Below, one piece after another: positions 17,897 through 27,102 of a stretch of 64,000 nt of DNA. Source of the DNA: Sinomonas sp. P10A9. Lineage in GTDB: Bacteria; Actinomycetota; Actinomycetes; Actinomycetales; Micrococcaceae. The stretch covers positions 3,224,001 to 3,288,000 of the forward strand of contig NZ_CP163302.1 in the NCBI RefSeq assembly GCF_041022165.1, given 5' to 3'. The notes beneath the pieces were generated by a model. The model was not told the origin of the DNA, made no database searches, and saw only the letters and a program-made list of their open reading frames with translations. Positions within the stretch are counted from its first letter, which is position 1. Each line of letters opens with the position of its first letter. The translations under genes were made by a program, and so were the position numbers.

Positions 17897-18052
17897 GTGG
17901 GCTCCTGGTGATCTCGGTGCCGCCGGACTGCTCGCTCCAGTCTCTCAGGTGTTGCGCACGACGGCGCGCGTAACGTGCCGCTCTCGGGCAACCGCCCGCG
18001 CGAGTCGTCTCACGCCACGGTGTGCGCCTTGACACATCGGGGCCTGATGGGA

Positions 18053-18074
18053 TTACCTAATGAACATTCGGTAA
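18053..18074. promoter_or_regulatory. Probable PaaR operator, paaI-paaK-paaR promoter
   Basis: The most symmetrical of the four sites: TTACC...CATTCGGTAA, 22 bp, with outer arms TTACC/GGTAA perfect and AATG/CATT inside. It lies 22 bp before the paaI ATG. It would place the regulator gene under its own control. Confidence 0.75.
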
Positions 18075-18096
18075 AGAATTGCGAGAGGTGCCACCT

Positions 18097-18558
18097 ATGA
18101 GCGAAGTTGCTCCCGCCCACACGCTTGCCCACCCGATCCTCACCGACGACTTCGCGACGGAGTGGATGGGCCTGAAGGTCCTGGAACTGGGCGACGGCAC
18201 AGCGACCGTCTCCGCGACGCTCCGCCGGGAGATGCTCAACGGCTTCGGGATCGCCCACGGGGGGATGCTCTTCGCGATCGCCGACTCGGCCTTCGCGCTC
18301 GCGTGCAACCCGCACGCCCCCGCCGAGGACCACAACACCATCACCGTTGCCGCAGGCGTGGACGTGAACTTCCTGGCACCCGCCCACGAGGGCGAGACCA
18401 TCACAGCTGTCGCCGCCCAGCGCGCCCAGGCTGGCCGCAGCGGCGTGTACGACGTGCAGGTCTTCGCCTCGCCGGCAGGAAGCGCGCACACCGCCGATGC
18501 CCCCGGCCGCCTCGTCGCCGAGTTCCGGGGCCGCTCCCGCACCATCCCCAGGCGCTAG
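18097..18558 (+). CDS. paaI: Hotdog-fold acyl-CoA thioesterase PaaI
   Basis: 153 residues. PaaI hydrolyses stalled phenylacetyl-CoA intermediates, relieving CoA trapping. The hotdog motif LNGFGIAHGGMLFAIADSAFA and ITVAAGVDVNFLAPAHEG match the family. I chose the ATG at 18097 because GAGAGG lies 7 nt upstream; a TTG at 18079 overlaps that site. First gene of a paaI-paaK-paaR unit behind an operator. Its stop codon lies inside the first unit of a 22-bp repeat. Confidence 0.92.
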   Translation: MSEVAPAHTLAHPILTDDFATEWMGLKVLELGDGTATVSATLRREMLNGFGIAHGGMLFAIADSAFALACNPHAPAEDHNTITVAAGVDVNFLAPAHEGETITAVAAQRAQAGRSGVYDVQVFASPAGSAHTADAPGRLVAEFRGRSRTIPRR

Positions 18559-18613
18559 CCCACTGAAACCCAGGCGCTAGCCCACTGAAATCGCAGCGCT
18601 AGCCCACCGAACC
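18548..18613 (+). repeat. 22-bp tandem repeat x3 overlapping the paaI stop
   Basis: Three units starting at 18548, 18570 and 18592, each with GCGCTAGCCCAC(T/C)GAA. The first unit contains the paaI stop codon (TAG). The core holds the palindrome GCTAGC. Confidence 0.85.
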
Positions 18614-18686
18614 CGCAACGGCGCCCACCCGCCGTCGTCCGCGAGACGCCCAGCCAGCACCAGACACATCCGAACCAGACAACGAA

Positions 18687-20057
18687 GTGAGCATCCCCTT
18701 GACCCAGACCGCTTCCGCCCCTGAGACCCCGACGTCCTCGGTGACCCCGGCGTTCGGCCCCGCCATCCTCGACGCCGAGGAGACGATGAGCCGCGACGAG
18801 ATCGAGGCCCTCCAGCTGACCCGCCTGAAGGAGACCGTCAAGTACGCGTACGAACGCGTGCCGCACTACACGCGCAAGTTCGACGCGGCCGGCGTGCGCC
18901 CCGAGGACCTCAAGGAGCTCGACGACCTCGCCAAGTTCCCCTACACGACGAAGGAGGACCTCCGCGAGGAGTACCCCTTCGGGATGTTCGCGGTGCCGAT
19001 GAACGAGGTGACCCGCATCCACGCCTCCTCGGGCACGACGGGCCGCCCCACCGTGGTCGGCTACACGCGGCAGGACCTCGACAACTGGGCCTCGATCGTG
19101 GCCCGCTGCTTCCGCGCCGCGGGCGTACGCCCGGGCATGAAGGTCCACAACGCGTACGGCTACGGCCTCTTCACGGGCGGCCTCGGCGCCCACTCCGGCA
19201 TCGAGAAGCTCGGCGCGACCGTCATCCCGATGTCCGGCGGCCAGACCGAGAAGCAGATACAGCTCATCGAGGACTTCGCCCCGGACGCGATCTGCTGCAC
19301 GCCCACCTACCTCCTCACCATCGGTGACGCGATGAGGCACAAGGGCATCGACCCTCGCAAGACTTCCCTCAAGTACGCCGTGCTCGGCGCCGAGCCGTGG
19401 ACCAACGAGATGCGCACGGAGCTCGAGGAGATGTTCGACCTCAAGGCGTCCGACATCTACGGCCTCTCCGAGGTCATGGGCCCGGGCGTGGCCGGCGAGT
19501 CCGTCGAGACACAGGACGGCTCCCACATCTGGGAGGACCACTTCCGCCCGGAGATCGTGGACCCGTTCGATCTGGCCAAGACGATGTCCGACGGCGAGAC
19601 GGGCGAGCTTGTCTTCACGTCCCTGACCAAGCAGGCCCTGCCGATCATCCGGTACCGCACCAAGGACCTCTCCACGCTGCTCCCGGGCACCGCGCGTCCG
19701 GGCCACCGCCGCATGGGCCGCATCTCGGGCCGCACGGACGACATGATCATCCTGCGCGGGGTGAACCTGTTCCCGTCGCAGATCGAAGAGATCGCCCTGC
19801 GGATCCCCGAGCTGAGCCCGCACTTCCAGCTCATCCTCACGCGCCCCGAGGGGCATCGCATGGACTCGCTCACGGTCAAGATCGAGCCCCGCGACGGCAC
19901 GACCCCGGAGCAGCGCCAGGCCGCCGGCGCAACGCTGCGCCAGCAGATCAAGATCCACGTCGGGTCCTCGTGTGTGATCGATGTCGTGGAGCCCGGCTCG
20001 CTCGAGCGCTCGAACGGCAAGCTCCGCCGCATCTACGACCTGCGCAGTCAGGCGTAG
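18687..20057 (+). CDS. paaK: Phenylacetate-CoA ligase
   Basis: 456 residues. AMP-forming ligase that activates phenylacetate, the entry step of the pathway. The P-loop HASSGTTGRPTVVGYT, the KVHNAYGYGLFTGG segment, the YGLSEVMGPGVAGE motif and the C-terminal GRTDDMIILRGVNLFP are typical of PaaK. The GTG at 18687 has only a weak ribosome site; no better in-frame start is near. It follows paaI by 128 bp including the 22-bp repeats and precedes the TetR gene by 22 bp. Confidence 0.95.
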   Translation: MSIPLTQTASAPETPTSSVTPAFGPAILDAEETMSRDEIEALQLTRLKETVKYAYERVPHYTRKFDAAGVRPEDLKELDDLAKFPYTTKEDLREEYPFGMFAVPMNEVTRIHASSGTTGRPTVVGYTRQDLDNWASIVARCFRAAGVRPGMKVHNAYGYGLFTGGLGAHSGIEKLGATVIPMSGGQTEKQIQLIEDFAPDAICCTPTYLLTIGDAMRHKGIDPRKTSLKYAVLGAEPWTNEMRTELEEMFDLKASDIYGLSEVMGPGVAGESVETQDGSHIWEDHFRPEIVDPFDLAKTMSDGETGELVFTSLTKQALPIIRYRTKDLSTLLPGTARPGHRRMGRISGRTDDMIILRGVNLFPSQIEEIALRIPELSPHFQLILTRPEGHRMDSLTVKIEPRDGTTPEQRQAAGATLRQQIKIHVGSSCVIDVVEPGSLERSNGKLRRIYDLRSQA

Positions 20058-20079
20058 GCACCCGCCTAGACTGTCCCCC

Positions 20080-20736
20080 ATGCCCACGACCACAACAGAT
20101 GCCGACGGACGCGTGCCGTCCGGTCCAACGCCCTCCGGAAACGTGCCGTCCGGACGGCGGGGGCGCCCGGGCTACGACCAGCAGTCCGTGCTGAATGTGG
20201 CGGTCGAGGTCTTCAACCGCCACGGCTACGACGCGACCTCGATGGGGATCCTCGCCGAGAACCTGGGCATCTCGAAGTCGGCGATCTACCACCACGTGCC
20301 CTCCAAGGAGGACCTGCTCTCCCTCGCGCTCGAGCAGGCGCTCGGTGGTCTCGAGTCCGTGTGGGAGGCGCCCGCCTCGCAGTCCGGGACCGCCGAGGAG
20401 CGGCTCGAGTTCGTGGTCCGCTCCACGGTGGGCGTGCTGGTGGACAGGCTGCCTTTCGTCACCCTGCTCCTGCGCGTGCGCGGGAACACCGAGACGGAGC
20501 GGGCGGCCCTCGAGCGCAGGCGCGGGTTCGACCGCAAGGTCGCCGGGCTCATCGACGAGGCGCGCGCCGAGGGGACGGTGCGCACCGACATCGACCCGCG
20601 CACGGTCGCTCGCCTCCTCTTCGGCACGATCAACTCGATCGTCGAGTGGTACCGGCCCGGCGGCTCCCTCACCCCGCAGCGGCTCGCGGACGACGTCGTG
20701 ACCGTCCTCTTCGACGGTCTGCACACGCGCAACTGA
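20080..20736 (+). CDS. paaR: TetR-family regulator, probable PaaR
   Basis: 218 residues. The N-terminal helix-turn-helix (about 45-85) reads MGILAENLGISKSAIYHHVP, the TetR signature; the C-terminal ligand domain is consistent with acyl-CoA-responsive members. It lies 22 bp downstream of paaK. Actinobacterial PaaR repressors release their operators on binding phenylacetyl-CoA, and the four palindromes in this window are the expected targets. An extra TAGACT hexamer 7 nt before the ATG may give a separate leaderless transcript. A 30-residue Pro/Gly/Ser-rich leader precedes the DNA-binding domain. Confidence 0.85.
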   Translation: MPTTTTDADGRVPSGPTPSGNVPSGRRGRPGYDQQSVLNVAVEVFNRHGYDATSMGILAENLGISKSAIYHHVPSKEDLLSLALEQALGGLESVWEAPASQSGTAEERLEFVVRSTVGVLVDRLPFVTLLLRVRGNTETERAALERRRGFDRKVAGLIDEARAEGTVRTDIDPRTVARLLFGTINSIVEWYRPGGSLTPQRLADDVVTVLFDGLHTRN

Positions 20737-20891
20737 GGCTCACAGCCTCCTCACAGGAAAAATGAACGTTGGCTGAATTGATCGGCAAATAGGGCTTCTC
20801 GGGCTGCGCATGGCCTTAGGGTCAGTGCGGGGATTCATGTAAACACTCGCACCCTCGGGGTCACCATCCGCCTCGAGAAAGCACACCGCCG

Positions 20892-22595
20892 ATGTCGAAG
20901 TTCAGCATCCGTGCCGCGGCAGCAACGAGCGCGTTCGCGCTCACAGCTGCCACGGTTGGAGGGGCCGTCGCTGCCCTGCCCGCGCAGGCCGCGTCGTCTA
21001 CAGCCACACCCATCAAGCATGTCGTCGTGATCTTCGGGGAGAACGTCTCGTTCGACCACTACTTCGCGACCTACCCGAACGCCGCCAACACCGCCGGTGA
21101 GAGGGTCCAGGGAACGGGAACCGCGGCGTCGTCCTTCACGGCCGCCGCCAACACGCCCAAGAACATCAACACGCTCGAGAACGCGAACCTGCTCGCGCCG
21201 AACAACCCCAACTCGGTCCAGCCCGCGCGCCTCTCGCCCGCCCAGGCCGTGACGTGTGACCAGAACCACGAGTACACCGCCGAGCAGAAGGCCTACAACG
21301 GCGGCCTCATGAACAAGTTCGTCGAGAACACGAGCACGGACACGTGCAAGGCTCCCATGTACTCCGCGCCCGGCCTCACCATGGACTACTACGACGGCAA
21401 CACCGTCACGGGCCTCTGGAACTACGCCCAGCACTTCGCGATGAGCGACAACAGCTTCAGCGACACGTTCGGGCCGTCCACGCCGGGCGCGCTCAACCTT
21501 GTGGCTGGTCAGACCCACGGCGTCACGAGCGTCGATGCGTTCACGGGCAAGCCGACCGCCACCCCTGACCCCTACACGGTCAAGTCCCCGAACGCCGCCG
21601 GCGTCGGCACCATGACCGAGGACCCGGATCCGGCCTTCGACGACTGCTCGGACAACAGCCACGCCAAGTCCTTCGCGCTCGCATCGATGAGCGGCAAGAA
21701 CGTCGGCGACCTGCTCAACGATAAGAACGTCTCGTGGGGCTGGTTCCAGGGCGGCTTCACGCCGAACGGCACCAAGAAGATCGGCGGCACCGACTACGCG
21801 CAGTGCACCACCGCGCACGCGAACATCGTCGGCGGCTCCCGGATCGACTACAACCCGCACCACGAGCCGTTCCAGTACTACGCGTCGACGTCGAACCCCC
21901 ACCACCTCGCCCCGGCGAGCGACGCCGAGATCGGCCACAACGGCCGGGCCAACCACCAGTACGACCTGACGTCGTTCGACAAGGTGGTCAACTCGGACAA
22001 CATGCCGGCCGTGTCGTTCCTCAAGGCGCCGAACTACCAGGACGGGCACGCCGCGTACTCCGACCCGATCGACGAGCAGAAGTTCGTGGTCGAGCAGATC
22101 AACGCGATCCAGAAGTCGCAAAACTGGGACTCCACCGCGATCGTCCTCGCCTACGATGACTCCGACGGCTGGTACGACCACGTCGCGACGAAGGTCCTCA
22201 ACGCGTCGAACGACCCGAAGGAAGACGCCGCGTGGTGCATGGATGCCGCGAAGGCAGGCGCGCCAATCCTCAATGGCTACGCCGACCGCTGCGGCCCCGG
22301 CCCGCGCCAGCCGCTCCTCGTGGTCTCGCCGTTCGCGAAGCGCAACTTCGTCGACCACACGGTCACGCAGCAGTCCTCGATCCTGCGCTTCGTCGAGGAC
22401 AACTGGGGCCTCGGCCGCCTCGGCGACGGTTCGTTCGACTCGATCGCCGGCTCGCTGGGGAACATGTTCAACTTCAACGCACAGCCCCGCCACGACGGCC
22501 TGATCCTCGACCCGACGACGGGTACCGTGGTCCAGCCCGCCTACTGTGCCGGCAACAACGGCCTGCACCTCGGCCAGGGCGGCTCCTGCAGCTAG
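20892..22595 (+). CDS. Secreted phosphoesterase (phospholipase C/acid phosphatase superfamily)
   Basis: 567 residues. A signal peptide (about 1-34, ending LPAQAAS) indicates export. The mature part starts IKHVVVIFGENVSFDHYFAT, the metal- and nucleophile-binding pattern of the AcpA/PLC phosphoesterase superfamily, and later shows AMSDNSFSDTFGPSTPGALN and VLAYDDSDGWYDHV. It hydrolyses phosphate esters outside the cell; the exact substrate cannot be told. ATG start with a weak ribosome site. A very strong hairpin follows the gene. Confidence 0.85.
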   Translation: MSKFSIRAAAATSAFALTAATVGGAVAALPAQAASSTATPIKHVVVIFGENVSFDHYFATYPNAANTAGERVQGTGTAASSFTAAANTPKNINTLENANLLAPNNPNSVQPARLSPAQAVTCDQNHEYTAEQKAYNGGLMNKFVENTSTDTCKAPMYSAPGLTMDYYDGNTVTGLWNYAQHFAMSDNSFSDTFGPSTPGALNLVAGQTHGVTSVDAFTGKPTATPDPYTVKSPNAAGVGTMTEDPDPAFDDCSDNSHAKSFALASMSGKNVGDLLNDKNVSWGWFQGGFTPNGTKKIGGTDYAQCTTAHANIVGGSRIDYNPHHEPFQYYASTSNPHHLAPASDAEIGHNGRANHQYDLTSFDKVVNSDNMPAVSFLKAPNYQDGHAAYSDPIDEQKFVVEQINAIQKSQNWDSTAIVLAYDDSDGWYDHVATKVLNASNDPKEDAAWCMDAAKAGAPILNGYADRCGPGPRQPLLVVSPFAKRNFVDHTVTQQSSILRFVEDNWGLGRLGDGSFDSIAGSLGNMFNFNAQPRHDGLILDPTTGTVVQPAYCAGNNGLHLGQGGSCS

Positions 22596-22635
22596 CCCGG
22601 CCCGTCGCCAGCCTCTGGCCGGCTGAGCGCCACGT

Positions 22636-22701
22636 ACAACCGCCCCTGGCGGGCATGACCGCTGGTTTCGACCGGCTGTCATGCCCCTCAGGGGCGGTTG
22701 T
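22636..22701. terminator. 66-nt near-perfect hairpin with TTCG loop
   Basis: Arms 22636-22666 and 22671-22701 pair as 13 bp, a 2x2 mismatch, 9 bp, a 1x1 mismatch and 6 bp, closing on a TTCG tetraloop. Located 41 bp after the phosphoesterase stop and 52 bp before the DUF427 start. Likely a terminator, but the length and symmetry also fit a REP-like or mobile palindrome. Confidence 0.75.
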
Positions 22702-22752
22702 GCATTGTGGGCGGGGCTTGCTACCTTCCGCGCGCAGGCACAGGCTGGCCCT

Positions 22753-23586
22753 ATGGCCGTCAGGATTTCCCATGAACTCAAGCGCCTCGGGCCGCAGCTG
22801 AGGTACGAGCCCACCCCGAAGCGCCTGCGCGCGCGATTCGGCGACGCTCCCGTGCTCGACTCGCGGCGCGCCGTCGTCCTCTGGGAACCCGAGCGGTACC
22901 TGCCGGTCCACGCGGTACCCGAGGACGACGTCGTCGCGCGCCTGGAGCCACTCGGCGCGGAGTCCGGTCCGGCCCCGCATCTTCCGGGGCCGGCGAGCTC
23001 GCCCTACCCCTTCTCGCCGCACACCGCCGACGGCGAGCCGCTCACGGTCGTCGTTGGCGGCACAGACGGCGCCCGCCTGCCGGACGCGGCCTTCCGTCTG
23101 GCCGACCCGGATCTGGCCGGCTATGTCGCCTTCGATACAGACGCCTTCACATGGTTCGAGGAGGACGAGCCGGTGATCGGGCATCCGAGGGACCCGTTCA
23201 GCCGGATCGACATGCGTGCGACCGGGGTACGGATGCGCGTCACGCTCGACGGCGTGGTGCTCGCGGAGTCGTCCGAAACCGTGCGGCTCTTCGAGGGCCG
23301 GCTGCCGCCGCGAACGTACTTCCGCCCCGAGGACGTCGTCTGGGACCGCCTCGAGCCGGACTCGCTGCGCACCATCTGCCCGTACAAAGGCGTGGCCGTG
23401 TACTGGTCGGCCCCGGGCCTCGGAGACGGCAGACCTTTGGCCTGGAGCTATGGCGCCGGCGCGCCTGGCCTCCCCGGGTTCCCCGAAATGGCTCAGATCC
23501 ACGGCCGTGTCGCCTTCTTCGACGAGCGTGTCGACACCGAGGCCGACGGCGCCGCCGTGCCCCGGCCCCAGACGTCATGGACCTAG
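22753..23586 (+). CDS. DUF427 family protein
   Basis: 277 residues. Function unknown. DUF427 domains carry the pattern seen here twice: VRMRVTLDGVVLAESSETVR followed by LPPRTYFRPEDV, and TICPYKGVAVYWS. An N-terminal half with RAVVLWEPERYLPVHAVPED suggests a double-domain protein. The ATG at 22753 is chosen because homology begins soon after. Nothing in the neighbourhood indicates a pathway. Confidence 0.8.
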   Translation: MAVRISHELKRLGPQLRYEPTPKRLRARFGDAPVLDSRRAVVLWEPERYLPVHAVPEDDVVARLEPLGAESGPAPHLPGPASSPYPFSPHTADGEPLTVVVGGTDGARLPDAAFRLADPDLAGYVAFDTDAFTWFEEDEPVIGHPRDPFSRIDMRATGVRMRVTLDGVVLAESSETVRLFEGRLPPRTYFRPEDVVWDRLEPDSLRTICPYKGVAVYWSAPGLGDGRPLAWSYGAGAPGLPGFPEMAQIHGRVAFFDERVDTEADGAAVPRPQTSWT

Positions 23587-23615
23587 GGGCTCGCGTAGAG
23601 ACCGTCGACTCAGTT

Positions 23616-23632
23616 ACGGCAAACGTTGCCGT
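23616..23632. terminator. Short inverted repeat after DUF427 gene
   Basis: ACGGCAA and TTGCCGT separated by 3 nt. It has no T-run. It could be a weak terminator or a protein site; I cannot tell. Confidence 0.3.
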
Positions 23633-23749
23633 CGTCTTGGCATCTCACGCGGTCGCACCTATAGTCGAAAACGTGACCTGCATCTCAATGACGCGATGCA
23701 GGTTTTCTTCTGCCCCCTTGCAGCTGGTGGCGTGACACCCCCGCCGAAC

Positions 23750-23834
23750 CGATGCGGGGTCACCACCCAACGATGCGGGGTCACCTCTCACACGAGAGGT
23801 GACCCCGCATCCGCGAGAGGTGACCCCGCAACGG
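23750..23834. repeat. 21-bp repeats in inverted pairs forming an 18-bp-stem hairpin
   Basis: Two units CGATGCGGGGTCACC (23750, 23771) face two units CGAGAGGTGACCCCGCA (23793, 23814), each pair with a 21-bp period. The inner units form a perfect 18-bp stem (23772-23789 with 23794-23811) with a 4-nt loop. It lies between the convergent DUF427 and mtlD genes and probably terminates both. Confidence 0.85.
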
Positions 23835-23855
23835 AAGCGAAGCCCAGGGGCGCGG

Positions 23856-25046
23856 TCAGACGGGCTGCGCGGCGCGTGCCTCCTTGACGACCGTGACGAC
23901 CGCGTCGTGCAGCGGGTGACCGGGGGCAAGTCCCGTGAGCTCCTCAGCCAGTGCGGCATCCGTCGAATCCCCGCCGAGCATCGCCTGAAGGCGCATGGCT
24001 TCCTCGTCGTCGGGCACATCGAAGGCGAGGGCCGCCCCCATCGCCTCGAGCAGCGCATCGGCGGGCATCCCGCGCTCGGCCAGTTCCGCGGCGGGACCCA
24101 CGAACCGCTCGTGCCGCGAAAGCTTGCGCAAGGGCGCACGGCCCACGCGCTCCACGGTGTCCGGCAGTTCAGGGTTCGCGAAGCGGCCGAGGATCTTCTC
24201 GACGTATGCCTGCTGCTGCTCTGGGGCAAATCCGTACTTTGCGACGAGGAGGGCCTTCGTCTCGGCCAGGACCGCCTCGACCTTGGCATGGACCTCGGGC
24301 AGCGCGAGCGCGTCGGAGATCTTCTCCGCGCCAGCACGCCTCCCGAAGTAGGCCGACGACGCGTGTCCCGTGTTGACGGTGAAGAGCTTGCGCTCGATGT
24401 ACGGCCCGAGTGAGTCGACCCACGTGACGCCGGGGATCTCGGGGGCATCGTCCCCGAACGGTCCCTGCTCGATCGCCCACTCGAAGTATGGCTCGACCCG
24501 GACGTCGATGCCTTGCCCCGGAGCCTGGGCGGGCACGATCCGGTCCACCGCAGTGTTGGCGAAGACGGCGCGCGCGTCCACGGCGTCGTCGTCGAGCCCC
24601 TCCTCCGAGGCCGCGGCGCGCACCGAGGCCTCGAGGATGTCCGTCGCGTTGATCGCGTTCTCGCACGCCATGACCGCGAGCGGGCCGGCGGCCGCCGGAC
24701 GGGCGGCGATGCCGCGCGCGATGGCCGGGGCCACGAACTTGAGGATGTTGGGCCCCACGGCCGTGGTCACGATGTCCGCATCAGCAATCCGGTCAACGAG
24801 CTCGGCCTCGTTCGTGGCCGAGTTCACGCCCACGTAGCCGTCCACGACATGGTCGACGCCGCCCTCGCCCACCTCGTGCACGGTGTACGACGGCGTCGCG
24901 TTGATCGCGTCGATGAGCGGGGCCGCGACGTCTGCGAACACGAGTCGGTAGCCGGCGTTGTGCAGGAGCAGCCCCACGAAGCCGCGGCCGATGTTGCCGG
25001 CCCCGAAGTGTACGGCCGTCCTGGACGCCCCGGAAACCTCACTCAT
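23856..25046 (-). CDS. mtlD: Mannitol-1-phosphate 5-dehydrogenase
   Basis: 396 residues. Oxidises mannitol 1-phosphate to fructose 6-phosphate with NAD. N-terminal Rossmann motif VHFGAGNIGRGFVGLLL, then MACENAINATDIL and the catalytic-region LFTVNTGHASSAYFG typical of the polyol dehydrogenases. The ATG overlaps the mtlA stop (ATGA), so it is translated together with the mannitol PTS permease that supplies its substrate. Confidence 0.95.
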   Translation of the reverse strand: MSEVSGASRTAVHFGAGNIGRGFVGLLLHNAGYRLVFADVAAPLIDAINATPSYTVHEVGEGGVDHVVDGYVGVNSATNEAELVDRIADADIVTTAVGPNILKFVAPAIARGIAARPAAAGPLAVMACENAINATDILEASVRAAASEEGLDDDAVDARAVFANTAVDRIVPAQAPGQGIDVRVEPYFEWAIEQGPFGDDAPEIPGVTWVDSLGPYIERKLFTVNTGHASSAYFGRRAGAEKISDALALPEVHAKVEAVLAETKALLVAKYGFAPEQQQAYVEKILGRFANPELPDTVERVGRAPLRKLSRHERFVGPAAELAERGMPADALLEAMGAALAFDVPDDEEAMRLQAMLGGDSTDAALAEELTGLAPGHPLHDAVVTVVKEARAAQPV

Positions 25047-27049
25047 GCGTTGACCTTCCCGAGGATGTCGAGGATCTCGTCGACCGTCGCGGCGGATTCG
25101 AGCTGCGCCACCTGCTCCTTGTCGCCGAAGACCTTCGCGATCTTGGCCAGGATGCCGAGGTGCTCCTTGCCCTTGCCCGCGATCCCCACGACGAACTTCA
25201 CCGGCTTGCCGTTCCAGTCGATCGGCTGCGCGTACCGGGCGAACGTGACGGCCGAGGACTGGATGTGGTCCTTGGCCTCGTTCGTGCCGTGCGGGATGGC
25301 GAGGAAGTTGCCCATATAGGTCGAGACGGACCGCTCGCGCTCGTGCATCGACGCGATGTAGGCGTCGTCGACTGCGCCGGCATCCTTCAGGAGCCTTCCC
25401 GCCTCGTCGATGGCACCGGACATGTCACCCGCGGCGCCGGCCAGGACGACCGACTCACGCCGCAGCACCTGTGCCGGGCGCGTGGTACCCGCGGCGGGCG
25501 CGGTCACGGCGTCGGCTGCGGGCGACGGCGCGACGTCACCGGCCGTCGGCGCTTCGCCGTACCCGTTGGCGGCCTGCTCGTCCAGCAGCGCGACGATCTC
25601 GTCGTACTTCGGGCTGCCCATGAAGTTGTCGACCGTCACGAGTTGGGCGCTCGGCGTCTTCTGCCCGGCGCGCAGGGCGAGGTCCTGGTGGACCACGACC
25701 AGATCGTACGTGTCGGTGAGGTTCGCGATGGCGGCATTCGTGACCTTCACATCGCCATGGCCGGCGGCCTTGATCTTGTTGCGGAGCACCGAGGCCCCCA
25801 TCGCGGAGGAGCCCATGCCGGCATCGCACGCGAACACGATGTTCTTGATGTCGGTGGCGAGTGCAACGCCGCCCGCCGTCCCACCGCCGACAAGCAGGCT
25901 CGAGGCCATGGACTTCTTGCCCTTCATGCCCTCCATCTGCGTCGTGGCGGCGGCAAGGTCGCCCTCGCCCTTGTCCTTGGACGTGCGCAGGATGACCGAG
26001 GCGATGACGAATGAAACGGTGCAGGCGAGAAGCACCGAAAGGATCACGCCGAAGTAGCTACCCCTCGCCGTCTGGGCCAGGACCGCGAGTATCGAGCCCG
26101 GAGCAGCAGGCGCCACGAGACCGGACTGGGTGATCGCGAGGGTAGCGATGCCCGTCATGCCGCCCCCGATCGTGGCGAGGATGAGGATCGGCTTCATGAG
26201 CACGTACGGGAAGTAGATCTCGTGGATCCCGCCGAGGAAGTGGATGATCGCGGCGCCAGGCGCGGACGCCTTCGCGGCCCCCTTGCCGAAGAAGGAGTAG
26301 GCGAGCAGGACGCCGAGGCCCGGGCCGGGATTCGCCTCGAGGAGGAACAGGATGGACTTGCCCGAGTCGAGGGACTGCTGAATACCGAGCGGCGTAAGGA
26401 CGCCGTGGTTGATGGCGTTGTTGAGGAACAGGACCTTGGCCGGCTCGATGAGGATCGAGGTAAGCGGCAGGAGATTGCTGTCGACGAGGAAGTGGACCCC
26501 GTCACTCGCCCTTTCCGTCAGGTACACGACGACCGGGCTGATCGCGTAGAAGCCCACGAGCGCGAGCAGCGCGCCCCAGATGCCGGCCGAGAAGTTGTTG
26601 ATGAGCATCTCGAAGCCGGGCCTGATCTTGTGCGTCCAGATGGCGTCGAGCTTCTTCATGGTCCAGCCGCCGAGGGGACCCATGATCATCGCGCCGATGA
26701 ACATAGGAATCCCCGCGCCGATGATGACGCCCATGGTCCCGATGGCCCCGACGACGCCGCCGCGGACGTCGTAGACGGCCTTGCCGCCCGTGTAGGCGAT
26801 GAGCAGGGGAAGGAGGTAGGTGATCATCGGCCCGACGAGCCCGACATAGGGCACGCCGGCCGCATCCTTCCCGAACCCGCCGAGGGCTCCGATCGGGATG
26901 TAGCCCTTCTCGATGAAGAGGGCGGTAATGAGGCCCCAGGCGATGAACGCGCCGATGTTCGGCATGATCATGCCTGAGAGGAAGGTACCGAATCTCTGCA
27001 CCCCGGCGCGGGCCGTGTGCAGGCGCGACGGCGCTGCTGTGGTCGACAT
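25043..27049 (-). CDS. mtlA: Mannitol PTS permease, EIICBA
   Basis: 668 residues. Transports and phosphorylates mannitol. The IIC membrane domain (about 1-355) holds the FLGGIHEIYFPYVL motif near 271-284. The IIB domain (about 400-500) has the phosphocysteine in FACDAGMGSS (Cys408). After an Ala/Pro linker the IIA domain (about 525-668) has the phosphohistidine in FLAIPHGTNEA (His587). All three phosphotransfer sites are intact. HPr and EI are encoded 1 kb away, divergently. Confidence 0.96.
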   Translation of the reverse strand: MSTTAAPSRLHTARAGVQRFGTFLSGMIMPNIGAFIAWGLITALFIEKGYIPIGALGGFGKDAAGVPYVGLVGPMITYLLPLLIAYTGGKAVYDVRGGVVGAIGTMGVIIGAGIPMFIGAMIMGPLGGWTMKKLDAIWTHKIRPGFEMLINNFSAGIWGALLALVGFYAISPVVVYLTERASDGVHFLVDSNLLPLTSILIEPAKVLFLNNAINHGVLTPLGIQQSLDSGKSILFLLEANPGPGLGVLLAYSFFGKGAAKASAPGAAIIHFLGGIHEIYFPYVLMKPILILATIGGGMTGIATLAITQSGLVAPAAPGSILAVLAQTARGSYFGVILSVLLACTVSFVIASVILRTSKDKGEGDLAAATTQMEGMKGKKSMASSLLVGGGTAGGVALATDIKNIVFACDAGMGSSAMGASVLRNKIKAAGHGDVKVTNAAIANLTDTYDLVVVHQDLALRAGQKTPSAQLVTVDNFMGSPKYDEIVALLDEQAANGYGEAPTAGDVAPSPAADAVTAPAAGTTRPAQVLRRESVVLAGAAGDMSGAIDEAGRLLKDAGAVDDAYIASMHERERSVSTYMGNFLAIPHGTNEAKDHIQSSAVTFARYAQPIDWNGKPVKFVVGIAGKGKEHLGILAKIAKVFGDKEQVAQLESAATVDEILDILGKVNA

Positions 27050-27102
27050 GGAGATCCTGCTTTCGTTTCAGGACGCAGCACGCGGCTGCGGGGATGGAAA
27101 GG

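Noticed and set aside
15536..17911. A 791-residue plus-strand frame opposite pta
   Set aside because: Antisense shadow; the minus-strand frame has all phosphate acetyltransferase motifs.
20760..20891. PHO box before the secreted phosphoesterase
   Set aside because: The region is AT-rich, but I do not see two clear direct GTTCA-type repeats at 11-bp spacing.
23750..23834. CRISPR array
   Set aside because: Units of 21 bp without unique spacers of normal length, inverted in half, and no cas genes in the window.
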